Below are positions 1 to 7,243 of a stretch of 60,429 nucleotides of DNA, piece after piece (the first letter of the stretch is position 1; each line of letters starts with the position of its first letter). The stretch covers positions 1 to 60,429 of the forward strand of contig NZ_JAKIKR010000028.1 in the NCBI RefSeq assembly GCF_023284025.1, in the 5' to 3' direction. The position numbers and the translations under genes were made by a program. The stretch comes from Shewanella abyssi (GTDB lineage: Bacteria > Pseudomonadota > Gammaproteobacteria > Enterobacterales > Shewanellaceae). A model generated the notes under the pieces. The model was given only the letters and a program-made list of their open reading frames with translations, had not been told where the DNA came from and ran no database searches.

Positions 1-118
1 CCTAGCACCTAGCACCTAGCACCTAGCACCTAGCACCTAGCACCTAGCACCTAGCACCTAGCACCTAGCACCTAGCACCTAGCACCTAGCACCTAGCACC
101 TAGCACCTAGCACCTAGC
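1..118. repeat. CCTAGCA heptamer tandem array
   Basis: Near-perfect head-to-tail copies of the 7-mer CCTAGCA, about 16.9 units, beginning at the window edge, so the true length is unknown. The last CTAG supplies the TAG stop codon of the DUF1145 gene on the minus strand. A sister array with unit CTAGAAC lies at 32666-32707. It is a simple-sequence array; no CRISPR-like spacers are present. Confidence 0.97.
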
Positions 119-392
119 TTTTTTGCTGAGCTAAAACCAGCTGACGATATTGCAGTAAGCTAAATACGCCGAAAATAAACACTTGTAGATAATCGCCCCT
201 CTTTAAGGAGATTAGGCTCTTAAATAAGGTGTGGAAGATAATCGTTTGGAAGCAGTGCATAAACAGGGTCACTGCTAAAAGAATATTAAGAATAGCGGCA
301 ATATTGCCGTCAAAGGGAGCCGCTAGATTATAAAACATCATTAACCATGCAAAGCCCGTCGCCAACTTACCTAATAGTAATATCAGTTTCAT
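114..392 (-). CDS. DUF1145 family small inner-membrane protein (YhhL-like)
   Basis: A 92-residue protein made almost entirely of hydrophobic segments (about residues 4-25, 30-55 and 64-85), so a small integral membrane protein. Its place directly after rsmD matches the DUF1145/YhhL gene found next to rsmD and ftsY in gammaproteobacteria. The rsmD stop is followed at once by this ATG (TAA-ATG, no spacer), which implies translational coupling. The gene ends inside the heptamer array: its TAG stop is the last CTAG of the repeat, so changes in array length could alter the C-terminus. The biochemical function of the family is not known. Confidence 0.85.
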   Translation of the reverse strand: MKLILLLGKLATGFAWLMMFYNLAAPFDGNIAAILNILLAVTLFMHCFQTIIFHTLFKSLISLKRGDYLQVFIFGVFSLLQYRQLVLAQQKS

Positions 393-1007
393 TTAAACGT
401 GCTCCTCAGGCTCTTGAGTGTCATTATCTGCTAACGGATTGTACTGATATAAACGATAGATCACTTGGCCGGCTTTCTTCTCTTTAAGTTGAGTCCAACT
501 CGCGGGTACATCAAGTGTTGCTAGTTCCGCTTCCGTTTCAACATAGATAAGTGCTTCAGGTAACAACCATTGCTGCTGATCTAGCAGTTGGATGCTTTTT
601 TCTGTCAGTGACTTTCTGAAAGGTGGGTCGATAAATACAATGTCAAAACCGGTGCCGGGCGTTGTCGCTAATAGCTTCAAGCTATCGCCTTTGATCACAT
701 CGGCATTGTCACACTTTAAGGTCGCTAAGTTTGTCACTAGCTGTTTTGCCGCCTGGGGTTGTAACTCAAATACTCGGGCATAAGCCGCATATCGAGATAA
801 CGACTCTAAACTTAGTGCGCCACTGCCACCGAAGCAATCCAGTACTCTAGCACCGCGTAAATCGTCCGCTATCCAATTAAACAAGGTTTCACGCACACGG
901 TCAGTTGTGGGGCGCAGACCTTCCAAATCATGGATAGGCAGTTTGCGTGATCGCCACTGGCCCGAAATAATTCTTACTTGGCCGCTTGAGGGTCTTTTTT
1001 TGACCAT
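393..1007 (-). CDS. rsmD: 16S rRNA (guanine966-N2)-methyltransferase RsmD
   Basis: A 204-residue cytosolic enzyme that methylates N2 of G966 in 16S rRNA during 30S assembly, using S-adenosylmethionine. The N-terminal segment RPTTDRVRETLFNW (residues 32-45) is a hallmark of the family. The SAM-binding motif LDCFGGSGAL is at about 56-65, and the catalytic DPPF motif of N6/N2-type methyltransferases is at 127-130. Length is normal. It is transcribed divergently from ftsY and is directly followed by the DUF1145 gene, the usual gammaproteobacterial arrangement. Confidence 0.97.
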   Translation of the reverse strand: MVKKRPSSGQVRIISGQWRSRKLPIHDLEGLRPTTDRVRETLFNWIADDLRGARVLDCFGGSGALSLESLSRYAAYARVFELQPQAAKQLVTNLATLKCDNADVIKGDSLKLLATTPGTGFDIVFIDPPFRKSLTEKSIQLLDQQQWLLPEALIYVETEAELATLDVPASWTQLKEKKAGQVIYRLYQYNPLADNDTQEPEEHV

Positions 1008-1230
1008 GGTGTCCTCGTGATTTTGCCTTATGGCAGAAAGTGGTAGACTATAGCGTCTAATTTAAGGTCGTTATTTTATACCAAAGCACAACTAAATGGT
1101 AAAAAGCCATCGCGCAGATGCGGTCGGTTACATTTTTGCTGTTTAAATCAGCGTAATTCTGCGGTGTTTTTGATATAACGTCCTCCACCCTACGCATTTA
1201 TGTACAGCTATTTGAGCATCGGTAAAACAC

Positions 1231-2751
1231 ATGGCAAAGAAAGGTTTTTTTTCCTGGTTCCGCAAAGATAAATCTACAGAACAACCACAGGAAGCAGAGG
1301 CAGAATTAAACGTTTCGGCTCAAGCTGAAATTGAGCAAGTTGACGCTGAACAAATTGAAGCTGATAACGTTGCAGCAAAGCACGTTGAATCAGAAAAGCT
1401 TGCTGCTGAACAAGCAGAAGCTGAAAGAGTTGCAGCCGAGCAGGCAGAAGCTGAAAGAGTTGCAGCCGAGCAAGCAGCAGCTGAAAGAGTTGCTGTTGAA
1501 CAAGCAGAGGCTGAAAGAGTTGCAGCGGAGCAAGCAGAAGCTGAAAGAGTTGCAGCGGAGCAAGCAGAAGCTGAAAGAGTTGCAGCGGAGCAAGCAGAAG
1601 CTGAAAGAGTTGCAGCCGAGCAGGTAGAAGCTGAAAGAGTTGCAGCCGAGCAGGTAGAAGCTGAAAGAGTTACAGCCGAGCAGGTAGAAGCTGAAAGAGT
1701 TACAGCCGAGCAGGCAGAAGCTGAAAGAGTTGCTGCCGAGCAAGCAGAGGCTGAAAGAGTTGCAGCCGAGCAGGTAGAACATCAACCAGAGCCGCAAGCG
1801 AAACCAGTCAAAGAGGGGTTATTTGCCCGACTTAAACGCGGTTTAAAGCGCACCAGCGAAAGCATAGGTAGTGGCTTTGTTGGAATATTCACTGGCAAGA
1901 AGATTGATGATGATCTTTTTGAAGAGTTAGAAGAGCAGTTACTGATCGCCGACGTGGGCGTTGAAACCACCACCCGTTTGATTAAGAGTTTAACCGAGCA
2001 AGCCAGTCGCAAACAGCTTAAAGATGGTGAAGCACTATATGAGCTGATGCGTGATGAGATGCAAAAAATACTAGAGCCAGTATCGATTCCTCTTGTTCCA
2101 GAAAATACAGACGGCCCGTTTGTTATTTTAATGGTGGGTGTTAACGGTGTTGGTAAAACAACCACTATTGGTAAATTAGCTAAACAATATCAAGCAGAAG
2201 GTAAAACCGTCATGCTCGCGGCGGGTGATACTTTCCGCGCGGCAGCCGTTGAACAGTTGCAGGTTTGGGGACAACGTAACGACATCCCAGTCATTGCCCA
2301 GCACACGGGTGCCGATAGTGCTTCGGTGTTGTTTGATGCACTACAAGCCGCAAGAGCACGTAATGTAGATGTACTGATTGCCGATACAGCGGGCCGCTTA
2401 CAAAACAAAGCGCACTTGATGGACGAGTTGAAAAAAGTCGTTCGAGTGATGAAAAAACAGGACCAAGCGGCACCCCATGAGGTGATGCTCACTTTAGATG
2501 CATGCACTGGTCAGAATGCGATTAGCCAAGCTAAACTGTTTCAAGAGGCCGTGGGCGTAACGGGTATCACCATTAGCAAATTAGATGGCACTGCAAAAGG
2601 TGGCGTTATTTTTGCGATTGCGGACAAGTTTGGTATTCCAATTCGCCACATCGGTGTTGGTGAACAGATTGATGATCTTCGTACTTTTGATGCAAAAGAC
2701 TTTATTGAAGCACTGTTTAGTCAATCAAAAGACGACTCTGACGCAAAATAG
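1231..2751 (+). CDS. ftsY: Signal recognition particle receptor FtsY with expanded repeat-bearing A domain
   Basis: SRP receptor GTPase that docks ribosome-SRP complexes at the inner membrane for co-translational insertion. It has 506 residues. Residues about 1-15 (basic, KKGFFSWFRKDK) are a membrane-contact segment. Residues about 25-190 form a very acidic A domain, most of it about 12 copies of a ten-residue repeat near AEQAEAERVA. The conserved NG domain begins near 195 with GLFARLKRGLKRT. GTPase motifs are G1 GVNGVGKTTT (about 302-311), DTFRAAA (about 333), DTAGR (about 385) and SKLDGTAKGG (about 449). It is followed by ftsE and ftsX as in many gammaproteobacteria. The NG core looks intact; only the A domain is unusual. 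Confidence 0.98.
   Translation: MAKKGFFSWFRKDKSTEQPQEAEAELNVSAQAEIEQVDAEQIEADNVAAKHVESEKLAAEQAEAERVAAEQAEAERVAAEQAAAERVAVEQAEAERVAAEQAEAERVAAEQAEAERVAAEQAEAERVAAEQVEAERVAAEQVEAERVTAEQVEAERVTAEQAEAERVAAEQAEAERVAAEQVEHQPEPQAKPVKEGLFARLKRGLKRTSESIGSGFVGIFTGKKIDDDLFEELEEQLLIADVGVETTTRLIKSLTEQASRKQLKDGEALYELMRDEMQKILEPVSIPLVPENTDGPFVILMVGVNGVGKTTTIGKLAKQYQAEGKTVMLAAGDTFRAAAVEQLQVWGQRNDIPVIAQHTGADSASVLFDALQAARARNVDVLIADTAGRLQNKAHLMDELKKVVRVMKKQDQAAPHEVMLTLDACTGQNAISQAKLFQEAVGVTGITISKLDGTAKGGVIFAIADKFGIPIRHIGVGEQIDDLRTFDAKDFIEALFSQSKDDSDAK
1405..1782 (+). repeat. 30-bp tandem repeat in the FtsY A domain
   Basis: About 12.5 in-frame units of 30 bp encoding AEQ(A/V)EAERV(A/T). Units differ by scattered silent and missense changes: some have CAGGTAGAA (QVE) in place of CAAGCAGAA (QAE), and the third has QAAAERVA. 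The encoded peptide is acidic and probably helical. The near-identity of units suggests slippage or recombination, so copy number probably varies between strains. Confidence 0.95.
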
Positions 2752-2802
2752 CGTTAGTTTATAAACTTTAATAGCGATATCGACGACTAAGAAATCTAAT
2801 AA

Positions 2803-3495
2803 ATGATTCGATTTGAGCAAGTCAGTAAAGTGTATTCTGGCGGGCAAAAAGCCCTGTCGGATGTGAACTTTCATTTAAAACGTGGCGAAATGGCGTTTCT
2901 TACTGGTCACTCAGGTGCGGGTAAGAGCACTCTGCTCAAGTTGATCACGGTGATCGAGCGTGCCAATGTCGGTAAAGTGTCTATTAATGGCCATGATATT
3001 GCCAAGCTTCGTCGCTCTCAAGTGCCTTACTTGCGTCGTGATATTGGGATGATTTTTCAAAATCATCACCTATTGATGGAAAAAAGCGTGTTTGATAATG
3101 TCGCGCTGCCGTTAATCATCGAAGGATTTTCCCACGGAGAGATCCGTAAGCGGGTAGCCGGTGCGCTCGATATGGTGGGGCTCTATGGTAAAGAGCGACA
3201 TAGTCCCATCATGCTTTCAGGCGGTGAACAGCAGCGTGTCGGCATTGCCAGGGCTATTGTGAACAAGCCGCCACTATTACTTGCCGATGAACCTACCGGT
3301 AACCTAGACCCGAAATTGTCGATGGACATACTGCGCTTATTTGAAACCTTTAATGATTCAGGTACCACAGTGCTGATCGCAACCCATGATTTGGGCCTTA
3401 TCGCACGGATGAAGTACCGTACATTAACGCTTAAGCAGGGTCGTGTGCTTGGTGCTCAAGAGCTAGACCAAACTGACACCTTAAGTGGGTACTGA
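2803..3495 (+). CDS. ftsE: Cell division ATP-binding protein FtsE
   Basis: ABC ATPase of the FtsEX divisome complex, which signals through periplasmic EnvC to activate septal amidases rather than transporting a substrate. It has 230 residues. Walker A GHSGAGKST is at about 35-43, the Q-loop near 75 (GMIFQNHHLL), the signature LSGGEQQRVGIARA at about 138-151, Walker B LLLADEPTGNLD at about 159-170 and the switch His in ATHDLG near 191. ftsX follows after 5 bp, so the two are translationally coupled. Length and motifs are complete. Confidence 0.98.
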   Translation: MIRFEQVSKVYSGGQKALSDVNFHLKRGEMAFLTGHSGAGKSTLLKLITVIERANVGKVSINGHDIAKLRRSQVPYLRRDIGMIFQNHHLLMEKSVFDNVALPLIIEGFSHGEIRKRVAGALDMVGLYGKERHSPIMLSGGEQQRVGIARAIVNKPPLLLADEPTGNLDPKLSMDILRLFETFNDSGTTVLIATHDLGLIARMKYRTLTLKQGRVLGAQELDQTDTLSGY

Positions 3496-3500
3496 GGACT

Positions 3501-4469
3501 ATGATGAATAAACAGTCTCAGTTAACTCGCAGCAAATTGCCAATATCTGGTCAAATCGTGATGTTTTTTATTCGCCACATTCAACACGCAATGGCGAGCT
3601 TGGGTGAATTATGGCGTAATCCCATTTCATCATTCATGACAATGGCGGTACTTGGGGTCAGCCTCAGTTTACCGGCAGCGCTGCAAGTGCTGGTTAAAAA
3701 TGCAGAAACCATCACTCAATCGTGGAACAGTGCCGCCGAAATATCACTATTTGTTGATGAAGGCCGCAGCGAAAAAAGTATTCAAAGTTTAATCGCTCGC
3801 CTTAAGGTGTATCCCGAGGTGGCAGAGATACATTATATCAATCGCGATCAAGCCCTAGAAGAGTTTCAACGGCTCTCTGGCTTCGGTGAAGCACTGTCCT
3901 ATTTAGATGTTAACCCGCTTCCAGCCGTCGTGATGGTGACTCCTAGCTTAAAATATTCTAGTCCCACTGGCGCCAGAGAGTTGCTGAATAAGCTTGAGCA
4001 GGAAGCCGAAGTAAGCTTTGGCCGACTTGATATTGAATGGTTAGAACGCCTGCAAGCCGTGGTGCGTTTGCTTGAACGCACTGTAATGGCGATTGCAGCA
4101 CTACTGGTGTTAGCGGTTGTACTCGTTATTGGTAACACGATTCGTCTGGCAATTATGAACCGACGTACCGAAATAGAAGTGATGAAGCTTGTTGGTGCCA
4201 CGGAAGCCTTTATACAAAGGCCATTCCTTTATACCGGTATTTGGTTTGGGATCATCGGTGGTGTTTTAGCTTGGGTCATTATTAATTTATTGGTGTGGTA
4301 TTTAGACAGCGCACTCGCTGAGCTGCTTGGTTTATATGGCAGCGAACTGCATATGGAATCACTGACATTAGCAGAGCTTGGGCAACTGGTTTTATTAGCC
4401 TCATTTTTAGGTTGGCTTGGTTCATACCTCTCTGTACGCCAACATTTACGGGCAATTGAACCTTCTTAG
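3501..4469 (+). CDS. ftsX: Cell division protein FtsX
   Basis: Inner-membrane partner of FtsE, 322 residues. Topology is typical: a cytoplasmic N-terminus, TM1 at about 43-65, a large periplasmic domain (about 66-190) with the EnvC-contact region, then three more TM helices (about 192-216, 243-268 and 288-312). The MNRRTEIEVMKLVGATE segment after TM2 is the conserved coupling region of this family. It begins 5 bp after ftsE. The roughly 200 bp downstream lead into rpoH, which has its own likely promoter. Confidence 0.97.
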   Translation: MMNKQSQLTRSKLPISGQIVMFFIRHIQHAMASLGELWRNPISSFMTMAVLGVSLSLPAALQVLVKNAETITQSWNSAAEISLFVDEGRSEKSIQSLIARLKVYPEVAEIHYINRDQALEEFQRLSGFGEALSYLDVNPLPAVVMVTPSLKYSSPTGARELLNKLEQEAEVSFGRLDIEWLERLQAVVRLLERTVMAIAALLVLAVVLVIGNTIRLAIMNRRTEIEVMKLVGATEAFIQRPFLYTGIWFGIIGGVLAWVIINLLVWYLDSALAELLGLYGSELHMESLTLAELGQLVLLASFLGWLGSYLSVRQHLRAIEPS

Positions 4470-4569
4470 GGATAGGAGCAGCGGATTGGTAAAGATGAAC
4501 TATCCTTCATTTGCGTTGTCTCTATGTAGGTGTAAAAATTCAACCGTACATATTAGACAACGCCGATGG

Positions 4570-4598
4570 TTGACATATTCTGTCAATTAGTCGATAGT
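4570..4598 (+). promoter_or_regulatory. Predicted sigma-70 promoter of rpoH
   Basis: A perfect -35 TTGACA (4570-4575) and a -10-like GATAGT (4593-4598) separated by 17 bp, about 80 bp upstream of the rpoH ATG. The enterobacterial rpoH gene has several promoters, including sigma-E ones; I could not identify a convincing sigma-E site here. Predicted from sequence only. Confidence 0.5.
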
Positions 4599-4676
4599 TC
4601 TCTGTCCATCTCAATAGAGGTGTGATTTTCAGGTTTAGTTAGACCGTAGTATTGGTAATCAGTAGTAGGAGCGTGA

Positions 4677-5534
4677 ATGACAGATCAAACGCAAACAATG
4701 GCCCTTATGGTTCCTCAAAGTAGTGGAAGCCTCGAGTCTTATGTTCACTCTGCCCATAGAATTTCTATGTTGGGTGCAGAGGAAGAGCATGAGCTGGCGA
4801 AGCGTCTGCAGGAAACGGGTGACCTACAAGCTGCGAAACAACTGATTATGTCGCACTTGCGCTTCGTGGTACATGTTGCAAAAGGCTACTCAGGATACGG
4901 TTTACCCCAAGCCGATCTAATTCAAGAAGGCAACATTGGCTTGATGAAAGCCGTTAAGCGTTTTGACCCAGATGTGGGCGTTCGCTTGGTATCATTTGCT
5001 GTGCATTGGATCAAAGCAGAAATTCATGAATATGTGCTTAAAAACTGGCGCATAGTTAAGGTTGCAACCACAAAAGCACAGCGTAAGTTGTTCTTTAATC
5101 TTCGTAAAACTAAAAAGCGTCTTGGCTGGTTTAGTGATAATGAAGTGGGTATGGTGGCAGAGAGCCTAGGTGTATCAAAAGCAGACGTGACCGAAATGGA
5201 ATCACGTATGGCTGCCCAAGATCCCGCGTTTGATTTAGCTAGCGATAACGATGATGAGAAAGATTATGCGCCTATGCATTACCTTGAAGATCATTCATCT
5301 GATTTGGCTAGCCAAGTTGAAAATGACAACTGGGAACAAAATAACCAAGACCGTCTGCTTTCAGCGATCAAGACACTTGATGAGCGTAGTCAGCACATTC
5401 TTCAGGCTCGTTGGTTAAGTGAAGACAAAACAACGCTACAAGAGTTAGCGACCACTTATCAAGTATCGGCAGAACGTATCCGACAACTTGAAAAGAATGC
5501 CATGAACAAACTAAAAGGACGAATGGAAGCTTAA
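4677..5534 (+). CDS. rpoH: RNA polymerase heat-shock sigma factor RpoH (sigma-32)
   Basis: Directs RNA polymerase to heat-shock promoters (chaperones and proteases). It has 285 residues. Region 2 contains [10 protein letters not shown], then [19 protein letters not shown] and the -10-recognition helix [19 protein letters not shown]. The RpoH box [17 protein letters not shown] follows at about 139-155 and is diagnostic for sigma-32. The region 4 helix-turn-helix is near the C-terminus ([26 protein letters not shown]). The ATG is preceded by GTAGGAGCGTGA, a good ribosome-binding site. The gene ends in a strong intrinsic terminator. An mRNA thermosensor at the 5' end is known in E. coli; I cannot verify one here. 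Confidence 0.98.
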   Translation: MTDQTQTMALMVPQSSGSLESYVHSAHRISMLGAEEEHELAKRLQETGDLQAAKQLIMSHLRFVVHVAKGYSGYGLPQADLIQEGNIGLMKAVKRFDPDVGVRLVSFAVHWIKAEIHEYVLKNWRIVKVATTKAQRKLFFNLRKTKKRLGWFSDNEVGMVAESLGVSKADVTEMESRMAAQDPAFDLASDNDDEKDYAPMHYLEDHSSDLASQVENDNWEQNNQDRLLSAIKTLDERSQHILQARWLSEDKTTLQELATTYQVSAERIRQLEKNAMNKLKGRMEA

Positions 5535-5554
5535 GGCTTTTGTTGGTACTGACT

Positions 5555-5579
5555 AAAACCTGCTACGGCAGGTTTTTTT
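5555..5579 (+). terminator. Intrinsic terminator after rpoH
   Basis: The stem AAACCTGC-tacg-GCAGGTTT is followed by a T run, 20 bp after the rpoH stop. Confidence 0.9.
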
Positions 5580-5580
5580 A

Positions 5581-5690
5581 TGTCTGGAACATTTATGCCT
5601 AAAGCCCATGGATGGATAGCTTGCGGCTTTATGTCTGGAACATTTATGCCTAAAGCCCATGGATGGATAGCTTGCGGCTTTATGTCTGGA
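5581..5690. repeat. 51-bp tandem duplication
   Basis: Two identical 51-bp units (5581-5631 and 5632-5682) beginning TGTCTGGAACATTTATGCC, plus the first 8 bp of a third (5683-5690). The junction sequence TTATGTCTGGAACA also occurs, inverted, inside the extra segment at about 6529-6580, so the unit is related to other local repeats. No reading frame is preserved. Confidence 0.95.
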
Positions 5691-5738
5691 GTTCACCCAG
5701 ACATGCAGGTTGTTTCTCATCAATCAAACTTCGTTTGA

Positions 5739-5885
5739 TACAAGGTCGTGGTGCTTCGCCCATTCCTTTGTAAAGAGTCGAGCCAAGGGGTAAAGCGCTT
5801 GTCCCCGCTCTTGATTTCATAAGAGTCAATCCCTCTGCGCCCCGGCGAAATTTTAAAAGCGAAATTTCCAACGGGGGAGATTTGA
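5739..5885 (+). repeat. Composite repeat family, module B only (copy C1)
   Basis: Partial copy of the long dispersed repeat: AAGGTCGTGGTGCTTCGCC, then GGGGTAAAGCGCTTGT, then CGCCCCGGCGAAATTT and AAATTTCCAACGGGGG. The last two segments can pair (CCCCG..AAATTT with AAATTT..CGGGG), giving a stem with an internal loop. It is matched by 6812-6922 and, inverted, by 60131-60258. Confidence 0.85.
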
Positions 5886-6164
5886 TTCTGTGAGTTGGTT
5901 ACATGTGTTTAAGCTCATATTCTTACTGATGAATCTACAATACGTGATATCAGACGCCTTTATAAAAATGATCTTACTCCTTTTTTAACAGAGCTAAATA
6001 GTCGTATTTTGTGAGACTGTAGCTAATGTTGTGCATGTCCTATCTTTTTCCCAATGTACTTCGGCAACTTGGATGGGGAGTGGTGTTTTCTGTGCGTTTT
6101 GCGCGATGGTCACTTTTGTGCTTTTAAATTAGGAACTCAAATGCTGAGAATGTGCGCTTTTATA

Positions 6165-6265
6165 ACCCAGTGTAGATACGGCTTAGGCCTTTGATGGCAT
6201 GGATGCCATCGTAGAGCTTACAGGGACGTACTTGCAGCGTGCCTAAGAAGTGTCTGCGCATACGC
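6165..6265 (+). repeat. Composite repeat family, module A variant (copy C2)
   Basis: Hairpin arms GTGTAGATACGGCTTAGGC (6170-6188) and GCCTAAGAAGTGTCTGCGC (6241-6259). The loop includes a small palindrome, GATGGCATGGATGCCATC. Compared with copy C4 the stem carries a compensatory T-A for G-C change (CTTAGGC/GCCTAAG against CTGAGGC/GCCTCAG). Confidence 0.85.
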
Positions 6266-6394
6266 ATGCTGCAAGCAATTAGTTGCACTTGATGCTGAAA
6301 GGGAGCAATGAGGTAGTTAGGGATGCAATTAGAACAGTTAAGCTGCTGTGTTTAAAGCTTAAAGCCACCATGGCTAAATGATGGTACTTTTATA

Positions 6395-6765
6395 ACCCAG
6401 TGTAGATGCAGCTGAGGCCTTCGGAAACAGGGTGAGAGATAACGCAGTTATCAAGCTTTCGAACGAGAGGCATGGATGCCGAACTGGCCTTTAAATAGGG
6501 ATGTTGTTTGTTTTCGTTGAGCCCACAGAGCCAGTTCTGTTCCAGACATAATTTGGCATTCCCTCCGTCCTTGGAGGTCAGACGTGCTTGCGGCGAGCCT
6601 CAGTGGTGTCTGCACATAAGGTAGTTCATTCACATCTGACCCATAGGGATATGGGAAATGTCATGATGATGTCGGGAACATCATCGACCATGTGATCACG
6701 ACATTCGGACATCCTGTCCAGCACCTGCTGCAGGCATTTGGAACCACTTTGGTTGAAGCTAATTA
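6395..6765 (+). repeat. Composite repeat family, module A with three extra segments (copy C3)
   Basis: Arms GTGTAGATGCAGCTGAGGC (6400-6418) and GCCTCAGTGGTGTCTGCAC (6597-6615). Aligned by eye to copy C4 it has extra segments at about 6432-6508, 6529-6580 and 6620-6728. After the third, the usual tail resumes (GCAGGCATTTGGAACCAC, then AATTAACTTTGCCGCAA). The second segment has a small CCTCC..GGAGG hairpin, and the third contains GATGATGT..ACATCATC. Confidence 0.8.
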
Positions 6766-6811
6766 ACTTTGCCGCAATATTGGTTATTACTTTTTTATCA
6801 AAATTAAGGTC

Positions 6812-7134
6812 AAGGTCGTGGCGCTTCGCCCACACCAGAGCCAAAGGGTAAAGCGCTTGTACCCCTTGGCAATCCCTCAGCGCCCCGGCGAAATTTAAAA
6901 AGCAAAATTTCCAACGGGGGATAATTGCGTGTTCTGCTGGTTATGCAAGTTAGTTACTTTTGTGGTTTTAAATTTAAAACGCAGATGCCGAGAGCTTGCG
7001 CTTTCGAAACCAGTGTAGATGCGGCTGAGGCCGTCGAAAACAGGACGTTTTCGTTGAGCCCACAGGGACGTGCTTGCGGCGAGCCTCAGTAGCGTCTGCA
7101 CATACGCCGACCGCAGGTCATTGGAACCACTGAT
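6812..7134 (+). repeat. Composite repeat family, modules B and A (copy C4, most complete on this side)
   Basis: Module B (6812-6922, CTTCGCC and CCCCGGCGAAATTT..AAAATTTCCAACGGGG) is followed by module A. The module A hairpin arms are GTGTAGATGCGGCTGAGGC (7013-7031) and GCCTCAGTAGCGTCTGCAC (7083-7101), pairing 18 of 19 positions if wobble pairs are allowed. An inner hairpin CGAAAACAGGACGTTTTCG sits in the loop. The copies at 59919-60429 are in the opposite orientation. Confidence 0.88.
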
Positions 7135-7243
7135 ATCCAAAACTAACTAGTTTGCCACAAATGGAGATAATGCTTTTTCAAGCATCACGAATGACGATTT
7201 TGGTGTGGCGTTCGAGTTTATCGTAGCGCACCTTAAATGGACG

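Larger units (their letters stand above)
5586..7243. other. Gene-free repeat mosaic between rpoH and menE
   Basis: About 1.66 kb with no supportable gene. It holds the 51-bp duplication and copies C1-C4 of the composite repeat. The short open frames here translate repeat DNA and lack ribosome-binding sites. The stretch 5890-6160 is single-copy within this window and shows nothing recognisable. At 7140-7243 a minus-strand reading gives KVRYDKLERHT, faintly like the RYDKL segment of IS4/IS5-type transposases, which is too short to call. Confidence 0.8.

Noticed and set aside
1..118. CRISPR array
   Set aside because: The unit is 7 bp with no spacers; a simple tandem repeat. No cas genes are in the window.
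1331..1797. 98- and 135-residue frames with striking periodic sequences inside ftsY
   Set aside because: They are out-of-frame and antisense readings of the 30-bp FtsY repeat; periodicity comes from the DNA repeat.
2291..2507. Antisense frames over the FtsY GTPase domain
   Set aside because: They are shadows of a strongly conserved coding region; no independent signal.
5680..7140. Several 60-81 residue minus-strand frames in the repeat mosaic
   Set aside because: They translate fragments of repeat modules; the frames are not shared between copies and no start signals are present.
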